Part shown: in pieces, positions 36,189 to 45,652 of the stretch
Position numbering within the stretch: position 1 is the first letter of the stretch
Layout of the letters: each line of letters opens with the position of its first letter
The notes under the pieces: model-generated
Databases searched by the model: none
Seen by the model: only the letters and a program-made list of their open reading frames with translations
Told to the model about the DNA's origin: nothing
Made by a program: the position numbers and the translations under genes
Assembly: GCA_016592635.1 (NCBI GenBank)
Contig: AP023240.1
Coordinates: 4,257,630 to 4,321,629, forward strand
Origin: Methyloprofundus sp.
GTDB taxonomy: Bacteria > Pseudomonadota > Gammaproteobacteria > Methylococcales > Methylomonadaceae
Length of the DNA: 64,000 nucleotides
Direction of reading: 5' to 3'

Positions 36189-36593
36189 TTAGTGAGTTGG
36201 CTTGCAAGGGTATTTTTGGGAGAAAGCCTTGTAAATAATAACTTGGGCAGGCAGTTTAAGTTCATTTTTGTGTTCATCCAAATAATGAATTACTTCCTTG
36301 AGTAATGCTTGTGAGTGCTGTTCTTTAGGTAAGCATATAAAATTGCGCTTTACTATTCCTTGCTGCTGCATCATATCGCCAACTAAGTTTACTCCGCTTA
36401 GTACGCCACCAACAAAGCCAGCACAAGTACCAACATCCAAAAACCTTGTAATTGCCTGTTGTTGCTTTTCGTTCTTGGGTACATCGAGTGCTTTTGAGCA
36501 TTTTTTATAAATATCATCACCAGTTAATGCAAACGCAGTGGGAGTCATAGAAATCAGTACCCCTAATAAAAGGTATTTATTTATTTGTGCCAA
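36189..36593 (-). CDS. Rap1a/Tai-type immunity family protein
   Basis: A 134-residue exported protein. It starts with TTG, chosen because AAGGA lies at the correct distance and no ATG is suitable. The signal peptide ends TAFA. The Rap1a/Tai pattern is present: a Cys in DIYKKCSKA, GTCAGFVGGVLSG, FICLPKEQ and a C-terminal KYPC. Members neutralise type VI secretion amidase effectors in the periplasm, or are solitary homologues. No effector gene is adjacent, so this may be an orphan immunity protein. Confidence 0.75.
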   Translation of the reverse strand: MAQINKYLLLGVLISMTPTAFALTGDDIYKKCSKALDVPKNEKQQQAITRFLDVGTCAGFVGGVLSGVNLVGDMMQQQGIVKRNFICLPKEQHSQALLKEVIHYLDEHKNELKLPAQVIIYKAFSQKYPCKPTH

Positions 36594-36760
36594 AATATTT
36601 TCCTTATTTGATATGTTTTAGCTGGTATTGTGAAAGTTAGGTTATTTAAATATGTATTAATACTTAATAAGCTTTGACTATTTTGCAGGTATCGCTCCAA
36701 TAAAGCTCTATATTAATGATAGGGGGTTATAAGATTAAATGCCCAAAATTTTTGAGAGCC

Positions 36761-36790
36761 AAAAAAAGGGACTATATTTCAGTCCCTTTT
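36761..36790 (-). terminator. Hairpin terminator
   Basis: Stem AAAAGGGACT / AGTCCCTTTT around ATATTTC, reading on the minus strand into a T-run. It lies 26 bp after the PEP-CTERM gene end. The A-run on the other side means it may serve both strands. Confidence 0.85.
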
Positions 36791-36815
36791 ATCTTTAAAG
36801 TGAAGATGTTGCGTA

Positions 36816-38063
36816 CTAGCTGTTTAGCTTTCTTTTACGCATTGCTCCAAAACCAAGTAATGCACCACTTAGTAACATCCAAGTAGTCGGTTCAGGAATA
36901 GGGCCTTGTGCAGAGTCGGTGTCAAAAGTAATAGGGTTTTGACTTACATTTACTCTTCCTGTTGAGGCGAAAGATAAGCCAGTTACAAATGCAGTAGCAT
37001 CGGCAGGGTCAAGCAGTTCACTAGCTTCAATGCCAAGAATTCTGAAACGATCTATACCGCCAGCAGCAAAGAAATGTTCAACACCTCCTGTTAATGTTCC
37101 TGCGTCAACATACATGCTTGTAGCAAGATCCCATAATAAAAGGTCATATGAATCATCACCTATGCCTACTGGTAAAGTAACTGAGGCAAATAGAGGGCCG
37201 CTGTTGACAATATAATCATACCCTACGGCAACAATAGGATCGATGAAAACAGTTTCGTTAAGGACGACATCAAAGTCAAAGTCAAAGCCAGCATCTGTTG
37301 TCACAGGCATTAATGGGTTTTCTGGTGTTTCTCCCGGTAATGCACCATCGCGAATGGCGAAAGACCACAGCCCAGGTGTTGCTGCGCTTACATTACTGGT
37401 GTTTTGCAACTCTAATACGTCGGCAGTTAATGATCCAGGTAAAGCGAAGAAGTTGGTTTGGTTGCCAGCATCATATCCAGCTTGAGCAGGAATTCCACCG
37501 AGGCCATTAGTTCCATTACTAGCATTGCCAGTAGTCCATTCTAGTCGATCATAACGGAAATCAACATCAAAATCACCATTACCTTGGTCTCTTAGAACAA
37601 GTTGAAAATTGTTGGTTAAAGAGGAGTTGCTGGGATAAAAACCTACATTGTTCCAAGTAACAGCAACTGTGCTCTCATTAGGAGCAGCAATATAGACTTC
37701 GCCACAAGAAGCACAGTTTGTATCTACATCCCCCCAAAAAGGAGCAATCATTGGTTGGTTTGCTACTGGGAAGGCTTGGGGCGTAAATGTACTTACCCTA
37801 GAGTTAAATGAAATATTACCATTGGTATTAATAAAGAAGTTATTGTATGTTGTGCCGAAAAAGTTAACGGCAAAGGGTAATGGCAATTGGTTACTAGAGC
37901 TATCGTCATTTCTTGGCATAGCTAGTTGGCCATAGCCAGCATCTCCACCAAAGCCATCTAGTAATGCAGCGGCAGAGGAAGTGCTGGGAAGTGTTATTGC
38001 GCCTGCTAAAAATACGGCACTTAAGTAGCCAACTTTAGATCTATTGGGGCTATTATTTTTCAT
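36816..38063 (-). CDS. PEP-CTERM protein with NIDO-like domain
   Basis: A protein of about 415 residues. The ATG at 38063 follows GAAGGAAC; a TTG five codons upstream is less likely. It has a signal peptide (about 1-31). A nidogen-like extracellular domain covers about residues 40-190, with FFINTNGNISFNS, QPMIAPFWGDVDT, VTWNNVGFY and NFQLVLRD. A beta-rich middle follows. The C-terminal sorting signal is PIPEPTTWMLLSGALLGF, a hydrophobic helix and RKRK. It is probably an exosortase substrate that ends up in extracellular matrix or biofilm. Two cysteines (CASC) may form a disulfide. Confidence 0.9.
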   Translation of the reverse strand: MKNNSPNRSKVGYLSAVFLAGAITLPSTSSAAALLDGFGGDAGYGQLAMPRNDDSSSNQLPLPFAVNFFGTTYNNFFINTNGNISFNSRVSTFTPQAFPVANQPMIAPFWGDVDTNCASCGEVYIAAPNESTVAVTWNNVGFYPSNSSLTNNFQLVLRDQGNGDFDVDFRYDRLEWTTGNASNGTNGLGGIPAQAGYDAGNQTNFFALPGSLTADVLELQNTSNVSAATPGLWSFAIRDGALPGETPENPLMPVTTDAGFDFDFDVVLNETVFIDPIVAVGYDYIVNSGPLFASVTLPVGIGDDSYDLLLWDLATSMYVDAGTLTGGVEHFFAAGGIDRFRILGIEASELLDPADATAFVTGLSFASTGRVNVSQNPITFDTDSAQGPIPEPTTWMLLSGALLGFGAMRKRKLNS

Positions 38064-39296
38064 TGTAAGTTCCTTCAAATTGTATTGCTAAAAAATACCT
38101 TTGTCCAAAGTTGCAAAGGTGGGGGTATAGGTACTAGAGTAAGCATATAGTAGGCCAATTTTAAAAAAATATTTATTTTCAGTTAGTTAAATTGATTTAA
38201 TAGATGGAGGAGTATATGAGTTGTAAAAAAAACTGACAATTGGTTAAGTATTTATCATCTTACTGAGCATGGTAATTGTAGTGTTAATGGGTTTTTTGTG
38301 GGTTGTGTCAATAGCTGTTTATGGTTTAGTTGGGTAAATGCTGATAAAACTGTGTGAATTTAGGCGCTTGTTATTATGATTCATTGAATATTAGAATTTT
38401 TTAATTATTTTTATGTGGTTTCCGTGAAAATATAGTGTAAAAAAAATTGACATGAATGGCTTCATGCATGTTATTTTCTAACATGTTTTTGCTGAATTTT
38501 AGTAGATTTAGCGAGGGGGCAGCTAGTGATATAAAAGGGGGAGTACGTTTTTAAGGTAGCTCTAGGTTAGTAAGCATGGGGTTAGTGTGTATGCTCCTAA
38601 AATTGCATTAGAACTATGCTGATATAGTAAGTTGGTAGCCAGCCAGTAAGCGTTGTTTAAAAAGTTGTAAAATATCCTGACATAGGTGTAATTAAAGGGC
38701 AATATATTTGCCAAAATGAAAAATAAGCTATTTTTCGCATAAACATTAATTTATTTATATCATTAAAACGTGCATTTTTGAAAAATCAAAATCAGCGAAG
38801 GTATTGATATGTTAGGAGTAACTAGGTAGTCAACTCAGAATTGCAGTAATAAGTACCCAAGCATAATTTATTTAACATTTTACTGGTCTTGTGTTCCATC
38901 TTCAGCGTTGCGTAGCCAGCTATGAGCCTTGAAGATGAAAAAACCCTGTGTATTGTAGTTAAATCAATTATGCCTGAGTACTTACGAACTCAGTTGATTA
39001 AAATTATCAGTCCTGAATACTGGCAAACTATTCATGTATTTACCAGATTGGATATTGAAAGCTAAACACCAATGGAGATTACGAGGAGTATCGAGGCAGA
39101 GGTTGTTAGAATAAGATATGCAAAAAAGGAATGAGTTTATTGTTTATTCTTTGGGCAATATAAACGTTGAGGTGTAAGCTTTGAGTTTTTCATTTTACAA
39201 TAATGAAATGCAGAATAAGACCTTACAAAAAATTGAAATTATCAACAACCTAGGATACCCTGATATTTATAAGGGTAAAATTAAAGACGCTTTATT
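38064..39296. other. 1.2-kb gap without a convincing gene
   Basis: No supported coding region. It must hold the divergent promoters of the PEP-CTERM gene and the hemerythrin-GGDEF-EAL gene. A hairpin at 38897-38937 (CATCTTCA / TGAAGATG arms) around GCGTTGCGTAGCCAGCTATG resembles the core of the larger element at 50337-50491. A 47-codon ATG frame (38922-39065) lacks a ribosome-binding site and is not called. A small inverted repeat, CATG-N-CATG type, lies near 38460-38485. Confidence 0.55.
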
Positions 39297-41924
39297 ATGA
39301 ATGAATTAATAGATGTTTTTCCTTGGAGCACAAATTTTGATACCGGCATTGCTGAGATAGATGAGCAGCATAAGGTGCTGGTTAAGTTAATTAATCAATT
39401 AGCTACTCACTTGGGCAATGAGTCGGATATTGATTTACTGGATAAAACATTTGTCGAATTGGCTGATTATGCTGATTATCACTTTCAGTCTGAAGAGCGT
39501 ATTTGGAAAAAGTACTTTCCTAGTAATTCCAGTTTAAAAAGGCATAAAGAAACCCATGCCAGCTTTGTTACATTAGTATTAGAACTAAAAGCAGAGGAAG
39601 CGAACAAGCCCATTAATGAAGTGGTGGAAGATCTGCTGGCATTTCTCACCCATTGGCTGGCTCATCATATCCTTGATAGTGATATGCGGATGAGCAAGGT
39701 TGTGGCCGCGATGCAAGCCGGGTTTTCTTTGGAAAGTGCCAAGCAACAAATGAATAAGGAAATGTCTGGAGTCATGGGGGGGGTGCTGGATACGACGATT
39801 TCTATGTATGATCATTTATGTACACGTACCTTAGACTTGAAAAGAGAAATTAATGAGAGAAGCAAGGTTGAAAAGCAACTGCGTTTAGCTTCGAGTGTTT
39901 TTGAAAACACTCTGGATGGTATTTATATTACTGACATCAATAATCTTATCGTTAGCACCAACCCTGCTTTTCAGAAAATTACCGGTTATAGTGCAGCAGA
40001 AGTTATTGGTAAAAACCCTAGTATGCTCAGTTCGGGAAAACAAGACCCGGAGTTTTATGCAGATATGTGGAAAACACTTAGCACTAGTGGCTATTGGCAA
40101 GGTGAAATATGGAATCGTAGAAAACAGGGGGAAATTTATCCTGAGTTATTAACGATCCTGCCGATAGTTGATGATAATAGAGTGATTACTCACTATATCG
40201 GCTTGTTTAGAGATATTTCGCATAGTAAAAAACAACAAGAAAAATTGGAATTGATGGCGCACTATGATGTGCTGACTCAATTACCAAATCGTATCCTGTT
40301 AGCAGACCGTTTCAGGAGGGCAGTTGCACATAGTAAACGCACAAAGACCCAACTAGCTGTCTGTTTTCTGGATTTGGATGACTTTAAGCCTGTTAATGAT
40401 ACTTACGGGCATGAGACAGGGGATCAATTGCTGATTGAAGTTGCTGCGCGCATTAAAGCAAGTATTAGAGATGAAGATACTGTTTCTAGGCACGGTGGAG
40501 ATGAGTATGTATTGTTAATAGGCGATCTCGACTCGTTTACTCAGTGTGCAGTGATGTTGGATCGTATTATCCACGCTTTGGCACTGCCCTATAGTATTGG
40601 TCAGCAAGATATTAGCATCAGTGCATCCATTGGCGTTAGTTTAGCTGCCATTGATGATACTGACTTGGATACGCTAATGAGACAAGCTGATCAAGCAATG
40701 TATCAAGCTAAATTGGCTGGCCGCAACCGCTATAGTTTGTTTAATACCGAGCAAGATCAGCTGGTCATTCAAAAAAATATTCGTTTGCAAGAAATTAAGC
40801 AGGCACTAGCAGATAATGAATTCTGTTTATATTACCAGCCTAAGGTGAATATGAAAACAGGTGAGGTGTTTGGGGCAGAGGCTTTAATCCGCTGGATACA
40901 TCCTGAGAAAGGCCTTATTCCGCCATTAAAATTCTTGCCCATTATTGAAGGTACTAAATTAGAAATTACAGTTGGTAACTGGGTAATTAATGAAGCACTG
41001 CAGCAACTAAAGGTATGGAAGGCACAAGGTATTGAACTAGAAGTGAGTGTGAATATTTCCTCTTTTCACTTACAATCCGCTACCTTTATCAATGACCTAG
41101 ATGCAGTATTGGCGCAATATCCAACAGTCGATACTCAATATTTTCAGCTGGAAATATTAGAGAGTAGTGCTTTGGGTGATCTACAGTCCATTAGTGCTAT
41201 TATTAAAAGCTGCATTGACAGCTTAGGTGTCAATGTAGCATTAGATGATTTTGGGACAGGTTATTCTTCTTTGACGCACTTACGCAACTTGGCAGCAAAA
41301 ACCATAAAAATAGATCAAACGTTTGTTAGGGATATGTTGGATGATCCTGATGATTATGTGATTATTGATAGTATCATTGGTTTGGCAAGTAGCTTTAATC
41401 GTAAAGTGATTGCTGAAGGCGTAGAAACGACAGAGCATGGTTTGATGTTGCTTATTATGGGGTGTGACCGAGCGCAAGGGTATGGTATTGCCAGACCTAT
41501 GCCAGCTTCTGAGATACAAAATTGGCTTAAACAGTATATCCCTGATCAAGCATGGTTGGCATGTGCCAATAAGAGGCGAACTGCAAAAGAAGATAAGGTT
41601 ATGCTATTTCGGTTAGCCTTAAATCAATGGCAGCAGCACTTCGAAAATAATATCCAATCTTTACCTGATAATATTGAAAATTGGCCAATCATGAAGCGCA
41701 GCAAATGTCATTGTGGTATTTGGATAATGCGAGCCAATCAAGAGCAAATGTTTGCAAAAAATTGGTTTCAAACGATAGTCGATGCACATAATGCAATACA
41801 TGATATTGCCGATGATTTATTTAATAAGTATTATGCAAGTGATATAGCTGAAGCACAAGCAGGTTTAAAAGGCCTTAGCATTGCTATTGAGCATATGAGT
41901 GATGTTTTGGGGGAGTGCGAATAG
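39297..41924 (+). CDS. Hemerythrin-PAS-GGDEF-EAL-CZB cyclic-di-GMP signalling protein
   Basis: An 875-residue cytoplasmic protein, no membrane spans. Domain order: bacteriohemerythrin (1-135; DEQHKVLVKLI, HFQSEE, HKETH, HWLAHHILDSDMR, a di-iron oxygen-binding set); PAS (about 195-310); GGDEF (about 320-480, HGGDEYVLL); EAL (about 500-745, EALIRW, DDFGTGYSSL, IKIDQTFV); and a C-terminal CZB zinc-binding-like domain (about 760-870, KCHCGIW). It should make and/or break cyclic-di-GMP under control of oxygen or redox and zinc/hypochlorite-type signals. GGDEY rather than GGDEF is a tolerated variant. A SpoIIAA-like gene follows. Confidence 0.92.
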   Translation: MNELIDVFPWSTNFDTGIAEIDEQHKVLVKLINQLATHLGNESDIDLLDKTFVELADYADYHFQSEERIWKKYFPSNSSLKRHKETHASFVTLVLELKAEEANKPINEVVEDLLAFLTHWLAHHILDSDMRMSKVVAAMQAGFSLESAKQQMNKEMSGVMGGVLDTTISMYDHLCTRTLDLKREINERSKVEKQLRLASSVFENTLDGIYITDINNLIVSTNPAFQKITGYSAAEVIGKNPSMLSSGKQDPEFYADMWKTLSTSGYWQGEIWNRRKQGEIYPELLTILPIVDDNRVITHYIGLFRDISHSKKQQEKLELMAHYDVLTQLPNRILLADRFRRAVAHSKRTKTQLAVCFLDLDDFKPVNDTYGHETGDQLLIEVAARIKASIRDEDTVSRHGGDEYVLLIGDLDSFTQCAVMLDRIIHALALPYSIGQQDISISASIGVSLAAIDDTDLDTLMRQADQAMYQAKLAGRNRYSLFNTEQDQLVIQKNIRLQEIKQALADNEFCLYYQPKVNMKTGEVFGAEALIRWIHPEKGLIPPLKFLPIIEGTKLEITVGNWVINEALQQLKVWKAQGIELEVSVNISSFHLQSATFINDLDAVLAQYPTVDTQYFQLEILESSALGDLQSISAIIKSCIDSLGVNVALDDFGTGYSSLTHLRNLAAKTIKIDQTFVRDMLDDPDDYVIIDSIIGLASSFNRKVIAEGVETTEHGLMLLIMGCDRAQGYGIARPMPASEIQNWLKQYIPDQAWLACANKRRTAKEDKVMLFRLALNQWQQHFENNIQSLPDNIENWPIMKRSKCHCGIWIMRANQEQMFAKNWFQTIVDAHNAIHDIADDLFNKYYASDIAEAQAGLKGLSIAIEHMSDVLGECE

Positions 41925-41987
41925 CTCCAGTTTATATAAGGCATTGATAAGCAATCTACTTCTAAGTAATTTAAAAAGGGAATAAAT

Positions 41988-42377
41988 ATGAATATAACAA
42001 GACATGGCTTTTCTATTGGCATTGAACGAGTGGGAGATGAATTTTTTCTTACTCTTAAGGCCGTAGGCAAATTGACACATGCAGATTATGAAGTGATCAA
42101 TCCACTCATTGATTCAGCATTAGCGGGTATTAGCACGCCTAGGGTTAAAGTATTGTTTGATGGTACTGAGCTGGAAGGCTGGGAATTAAGAGCCGCATGG
42201 GATGATTTGCAGTTGGGTCTTAAGCACGGTAGCGAGTTTGATAAAATTGCTATTTATGGCAATAAAAAATGGCAAGAATATACGGCTAAAATTGGCTCAT
42301 GGTTTATCTCGGGAGATGCTAAATTTTTTCAAGACTATGACGCAGCATTGCAATGGCTACAAGATGGTAATGAGTAG
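41988..42377 (+). CDS. SpoIIAA/STAS-like protein
   Basis: A 129-residue protein of the SpoIIAA-like fold (the family of small cytoplasmic proteins related to STAS domains). Features are FFLTLKAVGKLTHADYEVINP at the start (quoted in part), VKVLFDGTELEGWELRAAW and IAIYGNKKWQEY near the end. STAS-type proteins bind lipids or act in partner switching. The gene is 63 bp downstream of the cyclic-di-GMP protein on the same strand and may be part of its output. The precise role is unknown. Confidence 0.8.
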   Translation: MNITRHGFSIGIERVGDEFFLTLKAVGKLTHADYEVINPLIDSALAGISTPRVKVLFDGTELEGWELRAAWDDLQLGLKHGSEFDKIAIYGNKKWQEYTAKIGSWFISGDAKFFQDYDAALQWLQDGNE

Positions 42378-42425
42378 GTATGTAGGTGTACAAAAAGCAA
42401 CCATAAAAGAGAATAAGGCAATACC

Positions 42426-43280
42426 ATGAAATGGCGTAACCGTAGAGTAAGCAACAATATTGAAGACAGAAGGGGGGCTAGTGGTGGGCGTAGACCCGGC
42501 AAAAAAACAGGGGGGTTAACCGTTGTTATTGTCACACTTGCTGCGATGTATTTTGGCGTAGATCCTAAAATTGTATTAAGTCTTTTGGATAATACTGGTG
42601 GGCCAGTGCCTAGCAGTCAACCAACAAATTACCAGCCATCGGCTAAACAGCAACAATTGGCTCAGTTTACTGGTGTGGTATTAGCGGACACGGAAGACAC
42701 TTGGAATACACTTTTTCAACAAGAAAATATCCGTTATGAAGAGCCAAAATTAGTGCTCTTTACAGATAAGGTACGCTCAGCCTGTGGACATGCAGAAGCC
42801 GCAATGGGGCCTTTTTATTGTCCAGGTGACCATAAGGTGTATATCGACCTTGGTTTTTATAAACAACTGAAAACACGCCATAATGCGCCGGGTGATTTTG
42901 CGCAAGCTTATGTTGTTGCGCACGAGGTTGGCCATCATGTACAAACCTTGCTAGGCACTTCAGCAAAAGTACGTAAGGCACAGCAAGGTATGAGCAAGGC
43001 GCAAGCTAACCAATTATCAGTTAAATTAGAATTACAAGCAGACTGTTATGCTGGTTTATGGGCGCATCACACTGAAAAAGCCAAGCATATATTGGAGCAG
43101 GGTGATGTTGATGAAGCCTTAAATGCAGCCAGTGCCATTGGTGATGATCGTTTACAAAAGCAAGCACGGGGTTATGCAACCCCTGAATCCTTTACACATG
43201 GGACATCACAGCAACGTGTCTATTGGTTTAAAAAAGGGTTTACTGACGGCACAATACGCGGCTGTAATACTTTCTCGTAA
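42426..43280 (+). CDS. Neutral zinc metallopeptidase, YpfJ family
   Basis: A 284-residue protein of the YpfJ/KPN_02809 family. A charged N-terminus with a Gly/Arg-rich stretch leads to one membrane span (about 34-52). The catalytic domain follows, with the zinc motif VVAHEVGHHVQ (HExxH), ELQADCYAGLWAH (third ligand region) and DDRLQKQARG. Substrates are not known. The conserved Cys residues in CGHAEAAMGPFYCPGD are typical. Probably active in the periplasm. Confidence 0.92.
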   Translation: MKWRNRRVSNNIEDRRGASGGRRPGKKTGGLTVVIVTLAAMYFGVDPKIVLSLLDNTGGPVPSSQPTNYQPSAKQQQLAQFTGVVLADTEDTWNTLFQQENIRYEEPKLVLFTDKVRSACGHAEAAMGPFYCPGDHKVYIDLGFYKQLKTRHNAPGDFAQAYVVAHEVGHHVQTLLGTSAKVRKAQQGMSKAQANQLSVKLELQADCYAGLWAHHTEKAKHILEQGDVDEALNAASAIGDDRLQKQARGYATPESFTHGTSQQRVYWFKKGFTDGTIRGCNTFS

Positions 43281-43392
43281 TGGCGAAGGGTGGGCATATA
43301 ACGAAAATATGAAGAATTATGAACAGTGTCCATCCGTTGCCTTAATCATTGTATGATATGACCAGTTTAGCGAGAGAGTCTTGGGGGCAGAA

Positions 43393-44100
43393 ATGCTAAG
43401 GGAAATTGTGTTAGTTGAAGATGATGATGTGATTCGGGAGAACTATACTGAGTTACTGGCCGATGAAGGCTTCAGAGTAAAGGCTTATCGAAACAGGGAA
43501 GAAGCAATGGAGGCTTTTAGTTTAGGGTTGCCTGATATTGTCATTCTTGATATTGCTTTAGAAGAAGAGCGTGAAGGTGGATTTCAACTATGCATGTATC
43601 TTAGAGAGAAATCATCGCTACTGCCTATTTTATTTTTAACGTCACATGGTAGTGAGGTCGATAAAATATCTGGGTTTCGGCTGGGAGCTGATGACTACTT
43701 GACCAAAGATATTAGTATTGAGTATTTAATTGTTCGCATTGAAGCTTTATTACGGCGTTACGAACGTATCCAAAATAATAATCTACAACCTGCGACCCTT
43801 ACAGGTAATAGTAATGAATCAGCATGCATACATGTTGATACCGAGCGGCTACTGGTTTATTGGAATAGCCAAGCTGTTGACCTGACTCTGACCCAGTTTT
43901 GGATTGTGCAAGAGCTTTTAACTAAGCCGTGTAAGGTTAAATCCTATCAACAGTTAATGAAAGCCGCTAATATTTATGTGGAAGCGAATACGATTACTGC
44001 ACATATAAAAACCATACGTAGCCGCTTTAAAATACACGACCCTGATTTTAATTGCATAAAGACAGAACGAGGTATTGGTTATCGATGGCTTGAGGGTTAA
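43393..44100 (+). CDS. OmpR-family response regulator
   Basis: A protein of about 235 residues from the ATG at 43393, after a GGGGG-type ribosome-binding site; a TTG four codons upstream is unlikely. The receiver domain has EDDDVIREN, the phosphoacceptor DIVILDIAL, LFLTSHG and LGADDYLTKD. The winged-helix DNA-binding domain is C-terminal (ANTITAHIKTIRSRF, GIGYRW). It resembles the regulator of the proteobacterial dedicated sortase system (PdsR), but no sortase or its kinase is adjacent. The nearest kinase (45653-47185) lies beyond the IS4 element, on the opposite strand. Confidence 0.88.
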   Translation: MLREIVLVEDDDVIRENYTELLADEGFRVKAYRNREEAMEAFSLGLPDIVILDIALEEEREGGFQLCMYLREKSSLLPILFLTSHGSEVDKISGFRLGADDYLTKDISIEYLIVRIEALLRRYERIQNNNLQPATLTGNSNESACIHVDTERLLVYWNSQAVDLTLTQFWIVQELLTKPCKVKSYQQLMKAANIYVEANTITAHIKTIRSRFKIHDPDFNCIKTERGIGYRWLEG

Positions 44101-44120
44101 GGACTGAGTTGTTATTTATA

Positions 44121-44220
44121 ATAGTTCCCATGCTCCAGCGTGGGAATTCAGCTTACGACGCTCCAGCGTCATGTATAGAAACGCTGGAGCGTTCAAACAT
44201 GCATTCCCACGCTGGATCGT
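44121..44220. repeat. Cluster of short palindromes interrupted by an IS element
   Basis: Three to four small palindromes: TTCCCATGCTCCAGCGTGGGAA, given in parts as TTCCCATGC and GCGTGGGAA; ACGCTCCAGCGT; and AACGCTGGAGCGTT. The last, TTCCCACGCTGGATCGT, is completed only on the other side of the IS (GGGAACG at 45637). REP-like extragenic elements of this sort are typical landing sites for transposons. Confidence 0.8.
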
Positions 44221-45624
44221 CACTGCCATTAAGTTAAGAGATATTTCTTTTAAAAACAATGCTTTTTCTGCCGCTTATGAAAATTCAGCAAGCGCCTCGC
44301 AGATGATTTTTTACGAGGCGGGTTGCGGTGCTTTCGTTCAATGGTGGGATTAGTTAAAAATAGTGCCGTCAGCTTTTCCTCTATGAAGTTGGTCTCAGTG
44401 TCTCCAAGCAATAAATCGAACGCATGATTTTTGATGGCATTAAACGATACCGAGCGGTTAACGATCTGTGGGTATTTTGTTTCTTTGGCATCTAGTTGTT
44501 TCTGTGCAGCATCCGTTAATATTGACTCAAGCCCCGTTAAATATACACTTGAATGAAAATCCTGCTTCACTGCCTCTGCCTGAGTTCCCGTAAAATTTTC
44601 CAGCCCTAACCGAGTTTTTAACAACCCATAAAAGGTTTCAATTCCCCAGCGCAAATAATATAGCTCAGCAAAATCAGCACTCGGATAGTACTTTTCATTA
44701 TGTAAGGAAGTCACTAAAACTTCATTTTCACCAGTACTCAACTTAACCCGTACAAAGCGTACCTTAAGTGAAACAGGTAGGCCTAATTTACGAATAATGG
44801 ACATTTGCTCAGCACAAGGCTTAAGTGTTGCCGTTTGGCTTTCTTTTCCTTCACCTTTTAGCATTTTTCTTGCTACTGCAAACGAGGCCGCCGAACAACG
44901 AATAACATAATCTCTCCGAGATTGAGTCAATTCAGCCAGCATTCGATAAGATGGGTAGTTCCTGTCCATCGTCAACAAATCTTTTGCTTGTGTATGAGCT
45001 AAATGCTCAACCGCCAAATCAATTTCATAAGCTCTCGCTCTGCCCAAACGTGCATCAATTGCCACTCGATTCAATACATCATAGAGCACCGAGGCGAGTG
45101 CATAGGGATGCTGCCCTATTATTTCACTATCCTTGCCATTTGAATAAGAAATCGTGCCAAATTCTTCTCGGACATCTTCTGTATTCGGCAAAACAACTTT
45201 TGAACCATCAATTGCCAAGACCCGAAAACCCCAGAATTTATGATAGTCGCCATCACCACCATACACCGTTTCAACTATAGCGGTTTGGTTGAGTTCTATA
45301 AATGCAGTGTGCTTAAGCTTATAACGTGCTTGCGAATAAGCACTGGCCGTTACAGGTGGTAAATCTAGCCAGCTCATCGCTTCATTCACTACATTTTGCA
45401 CTGATTTAACACTTTTTCTCATCATTAAGACCATTAATAATGCAAACGGCAAACTACGATTTCGAGTAAAATCCTTTTCCGAAACTCGGTGACTTTTTGT
45501 AAATGCTTCATTTTTAAGTTGAGCTCGACTTTTATTTATTGCTTGACTTTTTTAACCATTATTATCATAAAATGCCTATATTATCCTTGTTTTTTAACAA
45601 ATTTTCCTTAACTTAATGGCAGTG
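44221..45624 (-). mobile_element. IS4-family insertion sequence with 12-bp target duplication
   Basis: A 1404-bp element. Its ends are inverted repeats starting CACTGCCATTAAGTTAAG (left) and the complement at 45607-45624. It is flanked by the direct repeat ACGCTGGATCGT at 44209-44220 and 45625-45636, the target-site duplication. Removing the element and one copy restores a palindrome in the REP-like cluster. The exact duplication suggests a recent insertion. It carries one transposase gene. Confidence 0.93.
44250..45452 (-). CDS. IS4-family transposase, N-terminus uncertain
   Basis: The open frame gives 400 residues from a TTG. DDE landmarks are VLAIDGSKVVLPN (first Asp), LLTMDRNYPS (second Asp) and the Y-(2)-R-(3)-E-(6)-K signature LRWGIETFYGLLKTRLGLEN. 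The frame continues upstream without ATG to about 45548 (FTRNRSLPF just before the listed start is typical of the family). The first ATGs there (near 45558-45567) are in another frame and are separated by an AAAAAA run. So the gene is either frameshifted at its start or uses frameshifting or a rare start. The rest looks intact. Confidence 0.85.
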   Translation of the reverse strand: MPFALLMVLMMRKSVKSVQNVVNEAMSWLDLPPVTASAYSQARYKLKHTAFIELNQTAIVETVYGGDGDYHKFWGFRVLAIDGSKVVLPNTEDVREEFGTISYSNGKDSEIIGQHPYALASVLYDVLNRVAIDARLGRARAYEIDLAVEHLAHTQAKDLLTMDRNYPSYRMLAELTQSRRDYVIRCSAASFAVARKMLKGEGKESQTATLKPCAEQMSIIRKLGLPVSLKVRFVRVKLSTGENEVLVTSLHNEKYYPSADFAELYYLRWGIETFYGLLKTRLGLENFTGTQAEAVKQDFHSSVYLTGLESILTDAAQKQLDAKETKYPQIVNRSVSFNAIKNHAFDLLLGDTETNFIEEKLTALFLTNPTIERKHRNPPRKKSSARRLLNFHKRQKKHCF

Positions 45625-45652
45625 ACGCTGGATCGTGGGAACGATAAGAAAG

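Noticed and set aside
38922..39065. A 47-codon frame starting MSLEDEKTL in the long gap before the GGDEF-EAL gene
   Set aside because: No ribosome-binding site and overlap with a repeat hairpin; too short to support without comparison.
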